Source of the DNA: Chrysochromulina parva
Taxonomy: Eukaryota; Haptophyta; Prymnesiales; Chrysochromulinaceae
Direction: 5' to 3'
NCBI GenBank assembly: GCA_002887195.1
Contig: PJAB01000226.1
Span: 1-33,287 of the forward strand
Length of the DNA: 33,287 bases
Positions 1 through 8,853 of this stretch are shown piece by piece (the first letter of the stretch is position 1; each line of letters opens with the position of its first letter). Made by a program: the position numbers and the translations under genes. Under the pieces are notes generated by a model, which worked only from the letters and a program-made list of their open reading frames with translations, made no database searches and was not told the DNA's origin.

Positions 1-3000
1 GAGCCACTTCGGGTTGGAGTCGGTCGCGTTCTGCATGTCACGCATCGTCGACGAGAGCAGGCCATCCTTCCACTCGCGCGTGGCCATGTTGATGAAGCCG
101 TACAGCTCGTTGGGCGTGATTGCCTTCGGGTTGAGGTCCTTCCACACAGTCTTGCCCATCTTGCCGCCCTTCGTCCACACGCGTGCGAGCGTCTGCCACG
201 ACATCGACTTGTTCGAGCCCGACAGGCCAATGCAGAAGACTGAGTGGCGCAGGAAGAGCAGGTCCTGCAAGTCGACCACATTAGCGATGAAGTAAGCCTC
301 CGGCTGCAGCATGGGTGGGAAGCGCGAGCCCATGACACCACCGCCTCCCAACCGCCCACTCGTGTCGAGCTCTGTAGCCGTATCCGCGATGAGCTTCTCG
401 AATTCATAGTCGCGCATGCGGGGCATGAGGTCGAAGACGTCGCCGAAGAGGTCCTTGATGAGACCCATGAAGACGATCGCGTCGTCGCCCGCAATCTTGG
501 AGAGGTTGAAGTCACGCAGCGCGCGCATGAGCAGGCCCTGCTCATAGACGTCAGGGAAGAGTCCCTTCTTGCCAGGGCCGTTGGGCCCGTCGCGCTTAAG
601 GTGCGCCGGCATGGCCGGCCCATCCACGGAGGAGAGCATATTCTTCTCGGCACGGAGGAAGGCGCCCGCGACCTTGAGCACCGAGCCGATGGCGCGCAAG
701 CCCCAATCATAGTGCAGCTGCTTGCCGGGTGGCGACGGGTTTCCTCCGAGCAAGTCGCCCGAGAGCTTGTACAGCGTGTAAAACTTCTTGCCGAGCTCGG
801 CGGCGGTCGTGTAACCCTCGGACATGAGCATGTTCTCCATGATGAGCTGGAAGTCGGGGACCATCACAGTCACGGGGCGGAAGAGCACCTTGAGCGACTC
901 GGGCAGCTCCTGGCGCCCAAGATAGCCGGGGTTCATCGTGATGAACGACATGCAGCCGTCGTAGTGCAAGTAGAGCTCGACGCCAATGAAGCGGAACGTG
1001 TTGCCGCCCGCACGCATGCCATCGAGGCAGCACTTCCACTGGATGGTGCACACCGAGAGCACCTCGGCTGCGAGCCGGTTGAACTCGTCGAAGCAGCCCC
1101 ACGAGCCCGACGAGGCTAGGCCCTTGAAGATGTCGTTCATGGTGAGGTAGTCCATCTCGGGGCCGCAGTTGAACACGTACACCGTCTTGCCGAGCTGGGC
1201 GGAGAGATCCTTGGTCGACTCGGTCTTGCCGGTGCCCGCGGGGCCCTGCGGCGCGCAGCCGAGGATCAAGTGCGCCGACTGCGTGGCGGTGATGTAGATG
1301 CGATCGGTGAGCGGCGTGATCACGAGGCGGCCCGCGCAGCCGAGGTACTCGAACGAGTAGCGGAAGAGCGCGTCGCAGATGTACAGTACGGCGTCGAACG
1401 CCTCGCCCTTGTCGAGCGCCGGGTTCTGGCCGCCATGGCCCACGTGCTTCTCCCAGCGCGTCTTGAGCTGGCCGAGCCACTCGAAGTGGTCGATGCGGTC
1501 GACGCCCATGTTGATGAGCTTGATGTTGATGTCACGCGAGTGGGCCTCGAGGGTGATCACGTTCATCGCGGCGCGGCGGTGGAGCTTCTGAAGCTCGCCC
1601 TGCACCATGGTGATCACGCCGGAGAGCATCACGAGCTGGAACGCGTAGTAAGTCTTGAGCGAGTTCGGGTCGGTGCCCTCCATGAGATGAGTGAGCGAGG
1701 CATCGGTGCACAGCGTCCACTGCTGCTGCGTCGTCACGAGCGAGAGCTGCGCGATGTGGTTGTTGCAGATCCACGTGGGGCGGTCGTCGCCGTTCTTGCC
1801 GGTGGTGTAGTAGTCGTCGATGGCTCGGCCGAGCTGAGCGCGCATCTCGCAGCGCATCTTGTCGATGAGCTCGTTGAAGTAGTTCTCCACCTTGCCGTTG
1901 AGTGTGAGGATGCCCTCGTTGTTCATCTTGCACACCTCGCCCTCATTGGAGGTGAACGAGATGACGGAGCGCTCCGCGCCCGCTGTCCCCTCGAGCTTCA
2001 CGCCCGCGACGCCCTGGCAGATGGCGTTGATGTTCTTCATCACAACCCACGGCCGGTTGCCGTTGGACAGGATGTCGAGGAGCATGACCTGCGAGGCGAA
2101 GTAGAAGCGCGGGAAGATGGAGCGCTTCGTGTCCAGGAAGTCGGCGAGGGCCTTCTCGCACAGCTCGAGGTCGGTCGCGACACTCTCGAGAGCCTTCAGC
2201 AGCCCGTCCTTGGCGCAGCTCGCGACGCAATTCGGGTTCGCCTTGAAGTGCACGAGGAGCTCTTTGAAGATCACATCGACGTTGGCGAAGCGCTCGGCGT
2301 CCATGGGAAGCTCCTTCTTCACCTCGTCCGAACCGATGAAGAGGGTCTCGAGGTACGCCCACTTGCGCTGCGTCTCGGACATCTGGCCGAGCACGTCCGA
2401 GACGGCCGAGAGCTTCTTCTGCCAGCCGACGACGAGCTCCTCAAAGGTGGCGAGGTACTTGGACGCCATCATGCCCTGCACCACGAGCTGGTTCTCCTCG
2501 AGCATCTCGAAATTCTCCTCGGCGAGATTGATCAGGTGCACTTCGATGTTGCCCGAGGCCATCTTCGTCTCAAGGCCAAACTGGACCACCGCCCATGTGT
2601 CCTTGAGCTTGAAGAGCGTCTGCTCCATCTTGTCCTCCTTGTTGGCCTGGTCGACCACCTCGCCGACGTCGTCCACAAACTTGTGCAGCTCGAGCTTGAG
2701 CATGTCGGCGAGGCAAAAGGTCGGGTCGAACTTGTTGTCCACGACGGCGATCGACGCGCCAGTGATCTTCATGAGCTTCTCCCAATGGCGCTGGCGCATG
2801 GCTGGGGACTTAAGCTCCGAGATGCACGGCACCGAGACGAGGAAGTTCTTGATGATGCCGTCGATGCCCAGGTAGACGTCCCAGTTGCGCACCGCCTTAT
2901 CCATGCCCTTGACGATCCGCTGGAAGCCCTTGGTCTCCTCCTCGAGCGATGCGGCGTTGATCTGGTCCCAGAGCAGCTTCTTCCACTCGAGGAGCTGGAA

Positions 3001-6000
3001 GAAGACCATCTGCTCGAGGTCCCAGAGCGACTTGCACAAGATCACGTCCTGGCGCATGTCGGCGACCGTCTGCTTGATCTGGTCGGCGCGCTCGGGGAAC
3101 TCGAAGAGGGTGCCCATGTCGACGAGCTTGAGGACCTCGCCCTCGCGCTCGACGATGCGGACCGCGTGATCGAGCAGCTTCGCGTACGACTTCTCGGCGC
3201 CGTTGTCGATCTTGAAGACGACGTCGTGGAGCAGCTTCTTACGGTGCTCCGCCAGGTCGGCCTCGAGCTTGGCGATGTCGCTCATCACGGTCTGGGCCTC
3301 AGCATCCTGCAGCGGCTTGATCTGCTTGCGGATGAGGGGTGCAGCCTTGGTCGCCGTGTTGAAATCGTCCTGCACCTGGTCGAGCTTCTTCTGGATGGGA
3401 GCAATCTTGCCCATGTTGTTGGCCACCATGAAGTTGAGCGTATCCTGCGTCTGGTCGATAAGGAACTGGATCTCGACGCCACGGTCCTTGACGAGCTTGA
3501 GGCCCGACATGACATCCTTGAGGCCCCGAATGTCGCCCTGCACGAGCGTGGCGCCCTTGTTGAGGTTCTGGTTAGTCTTGATCATCTCCTTGCCCAGGTC
3601 CTCGAGCGCCTGCTTGATGTACGCGGTCATCGTGTCCTTGAAGTCGCCCCCGCCCATCTTCTTCGGGTCGAGCATTGGCGCGATGTCGAGCGTGTCCACA
3701 ACCTCGAGCAGCCCGCCGCTCATGCCCATCGCCATCGACACGATCATCGGCGTGTCGGTGCCGGTGATGACGTAGTGACGGCCCTTGGAGAGCGCGGCGG
3801 CGATGCCGCACCGGTAGATGCGCGTCCACAGCTTTGCCTTCATGTCGAGGCTGTAGATGTCGTCGTAGTAAGTCACCTCCTTTGCAGTGGGGTCTGTGCT
3901 GCCGCCATAGATGTACAGCTTATCCTTGATGATCTCGAGCTTCCAGCCAAAGCGAGCCGTGGGCGCGTCGCCGCCGACGCCCTCAATCGACCAGTCCTCT
4001 AGCAGAGTCTTCGGACGGAACATGGCGCGCGCGAACTTTGCGGGGACGCCCATCTTGGTGAGCGCCTCGATGTAGGCGGTGCGCCGTGCGAAGAGGTCCA
4101 TCTCCTTCACACTGGACTGCTCGACGGTCGAGCCCGACCACGCGCCCGTCAACGGGTCGAGCGTGTAGATCATATCGGGGATCACCTCCACAACAGGGGC
4201 GTCTGGGTCGATGGGCGCTGCCTCTGCAGCCACCACGGCCTCAGCGGGCGCGGCGGCCACGGGCTCCGGGGCTGGCTCGGGCTCGGGCGCTGGCTCTGGC
4301 TCTGGCTCGGGCTCAGCCTCTGCCGGCGGCTCCGCGGCGGCCTCGCCCTCAGCGGGGGGCGCCTTCACCACGGCCTCGAGACCGAGCTTCTTGTCGGTGT
4401 CGAGGTCGGGGAAGCCGGCGTCCTTATTGATGTCCTTGACGACCACGTAGACCTTGGCGCCGTCGGTGAAGATGCGCGTGTAGCCCAAGCTGCCAATCTT
4501 GGCGGGGGTGCCCGAGACCATGACGGACTTCCAGCACGAGTCGAACCGGATCTTCATCGTGAAGCCGCGCACCGGCGAGAAGTCGACGACGTCATCGTAC
4601 GGGTTCTCATCCACGCCGAGCGTGACGTCGTATGTGCCCGCGACCGGCACGTAGTAGCTGATCTCGTACATGCCGTTTTGCCGGTCGATAATCTTGCCGT
4701 TGCCAGTGGGCGTCACCTCGAGGGGCACGTCCTTGTTGGGGCCCGAAATGGAGAGGCTGAGCAGGTCGTTGCCCGTGGTGCGCAGCTTGCCGCCAATGTC
4801 CTTGGCCTGCATGAGGAACTTGACCGGCTGACCCACCGGGTTGCCGTTGAGCAGGCCGGGGCCAAAGGCGATGCAACGCTTGGCCTGCGTGTTCGCGTAG
4901 AACGAGTACTTGACCTCGTTGACCGTGAACGCGTCGCCGCCGATAGAGACGCGCACGATGACGTCGAGCGCGCCGAACTTGGTGAAGTCGGGCGACTTGC
5001 ACGTCAGCTCGGTCTCGGAGACCCACTGCCCGCCCACGGTGGCCTCGCGCTTGCCGTCGGTGAAGCGCACCGAGACGAGCGGGCTCGACTTGAAGCGCAG
5101 GCCGTACAAGGTGAGCGGCGTGCCGCCGGTCATCGGGCCCGTGTCGGGCGACATCGACTGGACCGCGTAAGGCGGGCCGACGACACCCCCAACGTTGAGG
5201 ATCATCAGGTCGTTCCACCAGCGCTGGCGCCAGCCGCCGAAGAAGATGATGTTGCCGTTGGCCAGGTCGTACGAGCACCCCGCGTCCTCGCGTGGGCTCG
5301 GCGACGCGCCCGCGAGCGTGAACTTGGTGTCCCACTGCATGAGGGTCGAGTCCATGCAAGAGACGAGGTTGGAGAACTCGCGCGGGCTCGTCTGGCCGCC
5401 GAAGACGAAGAGCCTGTCCGAGGGGACGCTCTCGATGTTGATGGCCATGTGGTTCCACAGCTTGGTGGGCAGCTTGGGCCACACGATCGGGTTCTCGTCC
5501 TCGGGGTTGTATGCGTCGGGCAGGACCCACTCATTCTTCACATAGTCGTAGCAGTGCATGTCGTCGTAAAAGCCGGGGTCCGTCTTGCCCTCCGACCAGC
5601 CGCGTCCGCCCGAGACGATGAGCATGCCGCGCGAGAGGCACGTGCAGTGGTCCGAGCGCGGCTTGGGCGCAGGACCGCGGATGTTAGCCACTTTGATCCA
5701 GGTCCACGAGTCGAGCTCGAGGAAGTGCACGTCCATGTAAAAGTCACGCGTCGTGCCCGGGCCGCCGTAGCCACCGACCACGGCCACCTGCGCAGCAAAC
5801 ACGAGGAATGTAGCGTGCGTGTTACGGGGGCGTACATACAGTCGAGGGCAGTGGCTACCGTGGAGGTCGCCAGGAGGGGTGGGCTTGTTTGCGAGGGCCT
5901 CCGTGCGAAAGCGGCTGCGGCCATGTGCCCCACGGCGGGGCGGGCGCCTGCACGCCTGCAGCGAGAGGCGGCGTACCTTCCATTTCTCGGCCTCCATGGT

Positions 6001-6453
6001 CTCTTCGTTGGCCGCGAAGTTGACAAGGTTCGCGGTGTGGTGCGAGCGCGGGCACGGCGGTGAGCCGGCGCACTCCTTGATGTTCCACTCCATCTTCGCG
6101 ACGTCGAGCACGTACGAGTCGTTGTGGCGCATGCCCTTGTTGAGGCCGCCGAAGACGAGCACGGTTGTGTCGCCAGGGAGCAGCGTCGCCGTGTGGCGCC
6201 AGCGGGGCGTCGGCTCGTCGCCCATCGCATCGGCTTTCGCCCAAGAGTAGGTCTCGCCGTTCGTCGTGAGCAGCCAAGTCTCGTTGAAAATTTTGACCGT
6301 GTTTCCGTCCTCAGTAACACCACAGCCGCCAAAGACGATGGTCTTGCTTCCGGTGCATGTGATGCTGTGGCCCGACCGCGCGGTCGGGGCCTCCTTTGAT
6401 GTGATGGAGACAGCCTGCCAAGCGATCTCGCCTAATTTCTTGGCGGTCGCCAT
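1..6453 (-). CDS. Axonemal outer-arm dynein heavy chain, alpha (Kelch) type; 5' part only
   Basis: This is the motor subunit of the ciliary outer dynein arm; it hydrolyses ATP to slide doublet microtubules. The start is the ATG at 6453. Exon 1 is 6453-5977 (159 codons), a GT-AG intron spans 5976-5788 (phase 0), and exon 2 runs 5787-1, open to the left edge, giving 2,088 residues of a family usually about 4,500 long. In order: Kelch blades with FGG motifs near residues 41, 101 and 164 and further ones to about 360; an IPT/TIG domain (about 362-455); a filamin-type Ig repeat (about 456-571); a Glu/Pro/Ala-rich linker (about 634-688); another Kelch-like stretch (about 758-831); the long helical tail/linker; AAA1 with Walker A GPAGTGKT (residues about 1674-1681) and Walker B CFDEFN (about 1723); then the start of AAA2. 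Kelch plus filamin-Ig at the N terminus is the architecture known for the Chlamydomonas alpha heavy chain. The AAA2 Walker A reads GLSGSNKS (about 2013-2020), with Asn in place of the usual Gly. Confidence 0.93.
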   Translation of the reverse strand, partial: MATAKKLGEIAWQAVSITSKEAPTARSGHSITCTGSKTIVFGGCGVTEDGNTVKIFNETWLLTTNGETYSWAKADAMGDEPTPRWRHTATLLPGDTTVLVFGGLNKGMRHNDSYVLDVAKMEWNIKECAGSPPCPRSHHTANLVNFAANEETMEAEKWKVRRLSLQACRRPPRRGAHGRSRFRTEALANKPTPPGDLHGSHCPRLYVRPRNTHATFLVFAAQVAVVGGYGGPGTTRDFYMDVHFLELDSWTWIKVANIRGPAPKPRSDHCTCLSRGMLIVSGGRGWSEGKTDPGFYDDMHCYDYVKNEWVLPDAYNPEDENPIVWPKLPTKLWNHMAINIESVPSDRLFVFGGQTSPREFSNLVSCMDSTLMQWDTKFTLAGASPSPREDAGCSYDLANGNIIFFGGWRQRWWNDLMILNVGGVVGPPYAVQSMSPDTGPMTGGTPLTLYGLRFKSSPLVSVRFTDGKREATVGGQWVSETELTCKSPDFTKFGALDVIVRVSIGGDAFTVNEVKYSFYANTQAKRCIAFGPGLLNGNPVGQPVKFLMQAKDIGGKLRTTGNDLLSLSISGPNKDVPLEVTPTGNGKIIDRQNGMYEISYYVPVAGTYDVTLGVDENPYDDVVDFSPVRGFTMKIRFDSCWKSVMVSGTPAKIGSLGYTRIFTDGAKVYVVVKDINKDAGFPDLDTDKKLGLEAVVKAPPAEGEAAAEPPAEAEPEPEPEPAPEPEPAPEPVAAAPAEAVVAAEAAPIDPDAPVVEVIPDMIYTLDPLTGAWSGSTVEQSSVKEMDLFARRTAYIEALTKMGVPAKFARAMFRPKTLLEDWSIEGVGGDAPTARFGWKLEIIKDKLYIYGGSTDPTAKEVTYYDDIYSLDMKAKLWTRIYRCGIAAALSKGRHYVITGTDTPMIVSMAMGMSGGLLEVVDTLDIAPMLDPKKMGGGDFKDTMTAYIKQALEDLGKEMIKTNQNLNKGATLVQGDIRGLKDVMSGLKLVKDRGVEIQFLIDQTQDTLNFMVANNMGKIAPIQKKLDQVQDDFNTATKAAPLIRKQIKPLQDAEAQTVMSDIAKLEADLAEHRKKLLHDVVFKIDNGAEKSYAKLLDHAVRIVEREGEVLKLVDMGTLFEFPERADQIKQTVADMRQDVILCKSLWDLEQMVFFQLLEWKKLLWDQINAASLEEETKGFQRIVKGMDKAVRNWDVYLGIDGIIKNFLVSVPCISELKSPAMRQRHWEKLMKITGASIAVVDNKFDPTFCLADMLKLELHKFVDDVGEVVDQANKEDKMEQTLFKLKDTWAVVQFGLETKMASGNIEVHLINLAEENFEMLEENQLVVQGMMASKYLATFEELVVGWQKKLSAVSDVLGQMSETQRKWAYLETLFIGSDEVKKELPMDAERFANVDVIFKELLVHFKANPNCVASCAKDGLLKALESVATDLELCEKALADFLDTKRSIFPRFYFASQVMLLDILSNGNRPWVVMKNINAICQGVAGVKLEGTAGAERSVISFTSNEGEVCKMNNEGILTLNGKVENYFNELIDKMRCEMRAQLGRAIDDYYTTGKNGDDRPTWICNNHIAQLSLVTTQQQWTLCTDASLTHLMEGTDPNSLKTYYAFQLVMLSGVITMVQGELQKLHRRAAMNVITLEAHSRDINIKLINMGVDRIDHFEWLGQLKTRWEKHVGHGGQNPALDKGEAFDAVLYICDALFRYSFEYLGCAGRLVITPLTDRIYITATQSAHLILGCAPQGPAGTGKTESTKDLSAQLGKTVYVFNCGPEMDYLTMNDIFKGLASSGSWGCFDEFNRLAAEVLSVCTIQWKCCLDGMRAGGNTFRFIGVELYLHYDGCMSFITMNPGYLGRQELPESLKVLFRPVTVMVPDFQLIMENMLMSEGYTTAAELGKKFYTLYKLSGDLLGGNPSPPGKQLHYDWGLRAIGSVLKVAGAFLRAEKNMLSSVDGPAMPAHLKRDGPNGPGKKGLFPDVYEQGLLMRALRDFNLSKIAGDDAIVFMGLIKDLFGDVFDLMPRMRDYEFEKLIADTATELDTSGRLGGGGVMGSRFPPMLQPEAYFIANVVDLQDLLFLRHSVFCIGLSGSNKSMSWQTLARVWTKGGKMGKTVWKDLNPKAITPNELYGFINMATREWKDGLLSSTMRDMQNATDSNPKWL
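5788..5976 (-). other. Intron 1 of the dynein heavy chain gene
   Basis: A 189-nt intron on the minus strand with GT at 5976-5975 and AG at 5789-5788, phase 0. Splicing joins the Kelch sequence ending EAEKWK to VAVVGGYGG, which restores a Kelch blade. Reading straight through breaks the frame. Confidence 0.85.
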
Positions 6454-6760
6454 CTGCGTGCGGAGGAATGGCGAGAAGTGAGCGGATGGCGATCGAGCGG
6501 GGCAAGGCGGGGATGCCTACGGCACCCTCGGCGGCCGGGCGACTAGGGTCGGGGGCCAGTTGCGCGCCGCCGCCAAACTCACCGCGAGGCGTCGACTGCT
6601 GTTGTCACTCTTTTGTCGCAAAACGCTTTTCTCTTTTTCCTCGCCCCTTTTTCCTCTTTTTGCGAAATTCACACCGAAAAAACGCCGATGACTGTGAACA
6701 TACAAAAGTAAGGTGTGTGACTTTGAAAAATTGAAATGTTCTTTGCCTCACAGCCGTTAC
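6454..6760. promoter_or_regulatory. Divergent intergenic region between dynein and carrier genes
   Basis: These 307 bp separate the start codons of two head-to-head genes and so must hold both 5' UTRs and promoters. The left half is GC-rich. The right half, from about 6600, is T-rich (runs of T and CT on the plus strand) and AT-richer than the flanks. I see no clear TATA box. The regulatory role is inferred from position only. Confidence 0.5.
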
Positions 6761-7708
6761 ATGAACCAACTCTGTTCGTTGGTGTTCACACGCGTGCACA
6801 TGCCTCGACCGATGCCAGCCGGCGCGGCACCGCTTGCAGACGGAAAGCTGACTGCATTTCAATCTTTCGCGCTTGGCGGCATTGCGGGCTCCATTGCCGA
6901 GATGATAACGATGCCAGCTGTGGTGGTGCGAACACGGTTGATGGTGCAGGGAGCATCAGCAACGGGCGCTACGCAGTACCGTGGCTTCTTCGATGCATGC
7001 CAGACGATGCTGCGCAGCGAGGGCATTGGCGCCTTTTACAAGGGCGCCGCGCTCAACGCCGCCTTCACACCTCTTGCGCGGGGCCTTTTTGTGCTGGGCA
7101 TGGACACGTCGAAGCAGCACGTCGGCGAAGGCACTACGGCGCGAGACTTTGCCGCGGGCACCGCCGGGCAGCTCGTGGCCTCGCTCGCATACGTGCCACG
7201 CGATGTCATAGTCGAGCGCTGCGCCATCGACGGGCAGCTTGCCAAGCAGGTCGGCTCGAGCAGCAGCAGTAGCACAGTGCTCGGCACCATCATGCGAGCC
7301 GAGGGCCTGCTGGGCTTTTACCGCGCGTATGTGCCGCATCAGTTCCTTTGGATCCCATGCAACGGGCTGATGCTCGCCTTTGTCGGCAAGGGCAAGGACC
7401 TGGGTGTCGCAGCCGGCATGCAGACATCAACCGTATCGTTCGGTGTGCTCAATACCCTGAGCAGCGCCTCTGCCGCTGCTTGGCTCACCACGCCCATCGA
7501 CGTCATCAAGACGAGGCTGCAGATTGCAGGCGCGAACCCGGAGCTCTTCTCGTACAACGGCCCCCTGGATTGCGTGACCAAGACGGTACGTGCCGAGGGC
7601 GTGAGTGCGCTTTTTGCGGGCGCGTCGGGCCGCGTACTCTACCTCGGGCCGGCGATGGCACTCTTCTTTCCCATCTACGACGCTCTCAAGAAACTCCTTC
7701 TCGAGTAG
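6761..7708 (+). CDS. Mitochondrial carrier family (SLC25-type) transporter
   Basis: A 315-residue protein, close to the roughly 300 residues usual for this family of inner-membrane solute carriers with three repeats of two helices each. The signature P-x-[DE]-x-x-[KR] loops can be followed: repeat 1 has PAVVVRTRL (the acidic residue is Val), repeat 2 has PRDVIVER (the sixth position is Val) and repeat 3 has the canonical PIDVIKTRLQ. Matching second-half motifs (EGIGAFYKG, EGLLGFYRA, EGVSALFAG) follow each. The degenerate first two motifs suggest an outlying subfamily; the substrate cannot be named. I chose the first in-frame ATG at 6761; ATGs at 6800 and 6812 are equally possible, because the domain only begins at about 6845. 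The frame is open upstream to 6713 but only through a GTG. It is divergent from the dynein gene. Confidence 0.88.
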   Translation: MNQLCSLVFTRVHMPRPMPAGAAPLADGKLTAFQSFALGGIAGSIAEMITMPAVVVRTRLMVQGASATGATQYRGFFDACQTMLRSEGIGAFYKGAALNAAFTPLARGLFVLGMDTSKQHVGEGTTARDFAAGTAGQLVASLAYVPRDVIVERCAIDGQLAKQVGSSSSSSTVLGTIMRAEGLLGFYRAYVPHQFLWIPCNGLMLAFVGKGKDLGVAAGMQTSTVSFGVLNTLSSASAAAWLTTPIDVIKTRLQIAGANPELFSYNGPLDCVTKTVRAEGVSALFAGASGRVLYLGPAMALFFPIYDALKKLLLE

Positions 7709-7925
7709 GAGGCGGCGAGAGTGCCGCTCGCTGTCGCCGCCGACACACAGAGGCCTGCAGCCCCCCGCGCCGGCGGTGTGGGTACGGCGCGCAGATTCCG
7801 GGGAGAAGTAAATGGGGGAGCCGGGACACACACGTACCGGAACGGTAGACCTTCGAATTCGGATTTGCGCCAACCATCATGCGCCGAGAAAAAGCGCCGT
7901 TTCGGCGAAACTTGTGCGGTCATCC

Positions 7926-8477
7926 ATGTCGACGTACGGCGCTATAGGGCGGGAGAGCCTCCTGACGCAGCCGGGCGTGAGCTCTGCGGAGCATGCGGAA
8001 GTGCTCAGCGCTATGCTCCGGCTGGCGGAGGGTGAAATCCGAGCCAAGGACGAGCAGATTTCGCTACTGCATAAAATGGTTGGCGCGAACGAGGATGAGA
8101 TCGGCAAGAAGGAAGGTCAAATCGCTCAGCTGAACGACCAGCTCGCGAAGCTTCAGGGTGAGCTGGATCAGTTCAAGGGCCTATTCACGAAATACTTAGC
8201 CAAGGCGGAGGCTGCGCGGAGTACGAGCGCCTTTACCCGGATCCGCGCCAGCACTTTCAACGATGAAAGGCCACAATTGAGCAACGGAGGCCACTTGCTT
8301 CCGCCGGCATCGGCTGCGGCGCTGGTTAACACAACGTTGACTTCGCTAGGCGCGCGAACGATCGCATCCTCAGTTACCGCGAGCCCGAGCAAGCGATCAA
8401 CGGCCTCGGACGACGACATGCTGCCGCCACCACCCTCGGAGGATGTGCCCTACCTTCCGGACGACGAGGACGACTGA
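7926..8477 (+). CDS. Small coiled-coil protein with a PKG-like leucine zipper
   Basis: A 183-residue protein from the ATG at 7926; an upstream in-frame ATG at 7812 would add 38 residues that look like untranslated leader. Residues about 20-80 form a charged heptad coiled coil with Ile/Leu spaced by seven (KDEQISLLHKM, KKEGQIAQLNDQL, KLQGELDQFK). The pattern resembles the N-terminal dimerisation zipper of cGMP-dependent protein kinase, which ends in LQNELDKY. After the coil comes RIRASTF, a basic-x-Ser/Thr motif placed like a PKG autoinhibitory or autophosphorylation site. The rest is low-complexity Ser/Ala/Pro and ends in an acidic tail (PYLPDDEDD). No cyclic-nucleotide-binding or kinase domain follows before the stop. 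The frame is convincing; the PKG link is inference from pattern. Confidence 0.6.
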   Translation: MSTYGAIGRESLLTQPGVSSAEHAEVLSAMLRLAEGEIRAKDEQISLLHKMVGANEDEIGKKEGQIAQLNDQLAKLQGELDQFKGLFTKYLAKAEAARSTSAFTRIRASTFNDERPQLSNGGHLLPPASAAALVNTTLTSLGARTIASSVTASPSKRSTASDDDMLPPPPSEDVPYLPDDEDD

Positions 8478-8853
8478 CACTCCTCGGGTGCCGCATCGCG
8501 GATCCCGAAATCTATACGACGTCTGCGACCTGGAGCTACTCCTCCACTCAGGCGGGAAGAGTCTGTACAAGCATGGGCCCACCGGCACGAGCTACGAGTG
8601 TGGGGTGCGGTGTAGTCGCATTGGTGTAAAGCCACAGCGCGCACGGTACGCGGTTCCACGCCGCTGTTGAAGCGTGCGTGCATGTGAGCCTCTGAACAAC
8701 TGCATGTGGAGCATGTTGCATGCTGCCGTAGCTATCCTTCAATTTACGTATCTGGGTTCCGATTGTCATCCGTTTTGTACATTTATACGAACGGAGGTGC
8801 GACAATGGCCGCATGCATTGCTCCACCTCGGAAACACTTGTTCGGCTTGTTCG
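8478..8853. other. Intergenic region between two convergent genes
   Basis: This stretch holds the 3' ends of the coiled-coil gene (plus) and the pseudouridine synthase gene (minus). Short frames on both strands here lack recognisable domains. The part around 8730-8790 is AT-richer and probably carries polyadenylation signals, but no strong AATAAA is seen. I find nothing else in it. Confidence 0.4.

Noticed and set aside
1270..4002. Plus-strand open frame of 910 codons opposite the dynein gene
   Set aside because: It is antisense to clear dynein tail and AAA1 sequence; its His/Glu/Leu/Val-rich composition is what dynein codons give on the other strand at high GC. The frame at 4678-6063 is rejected for the same reason.
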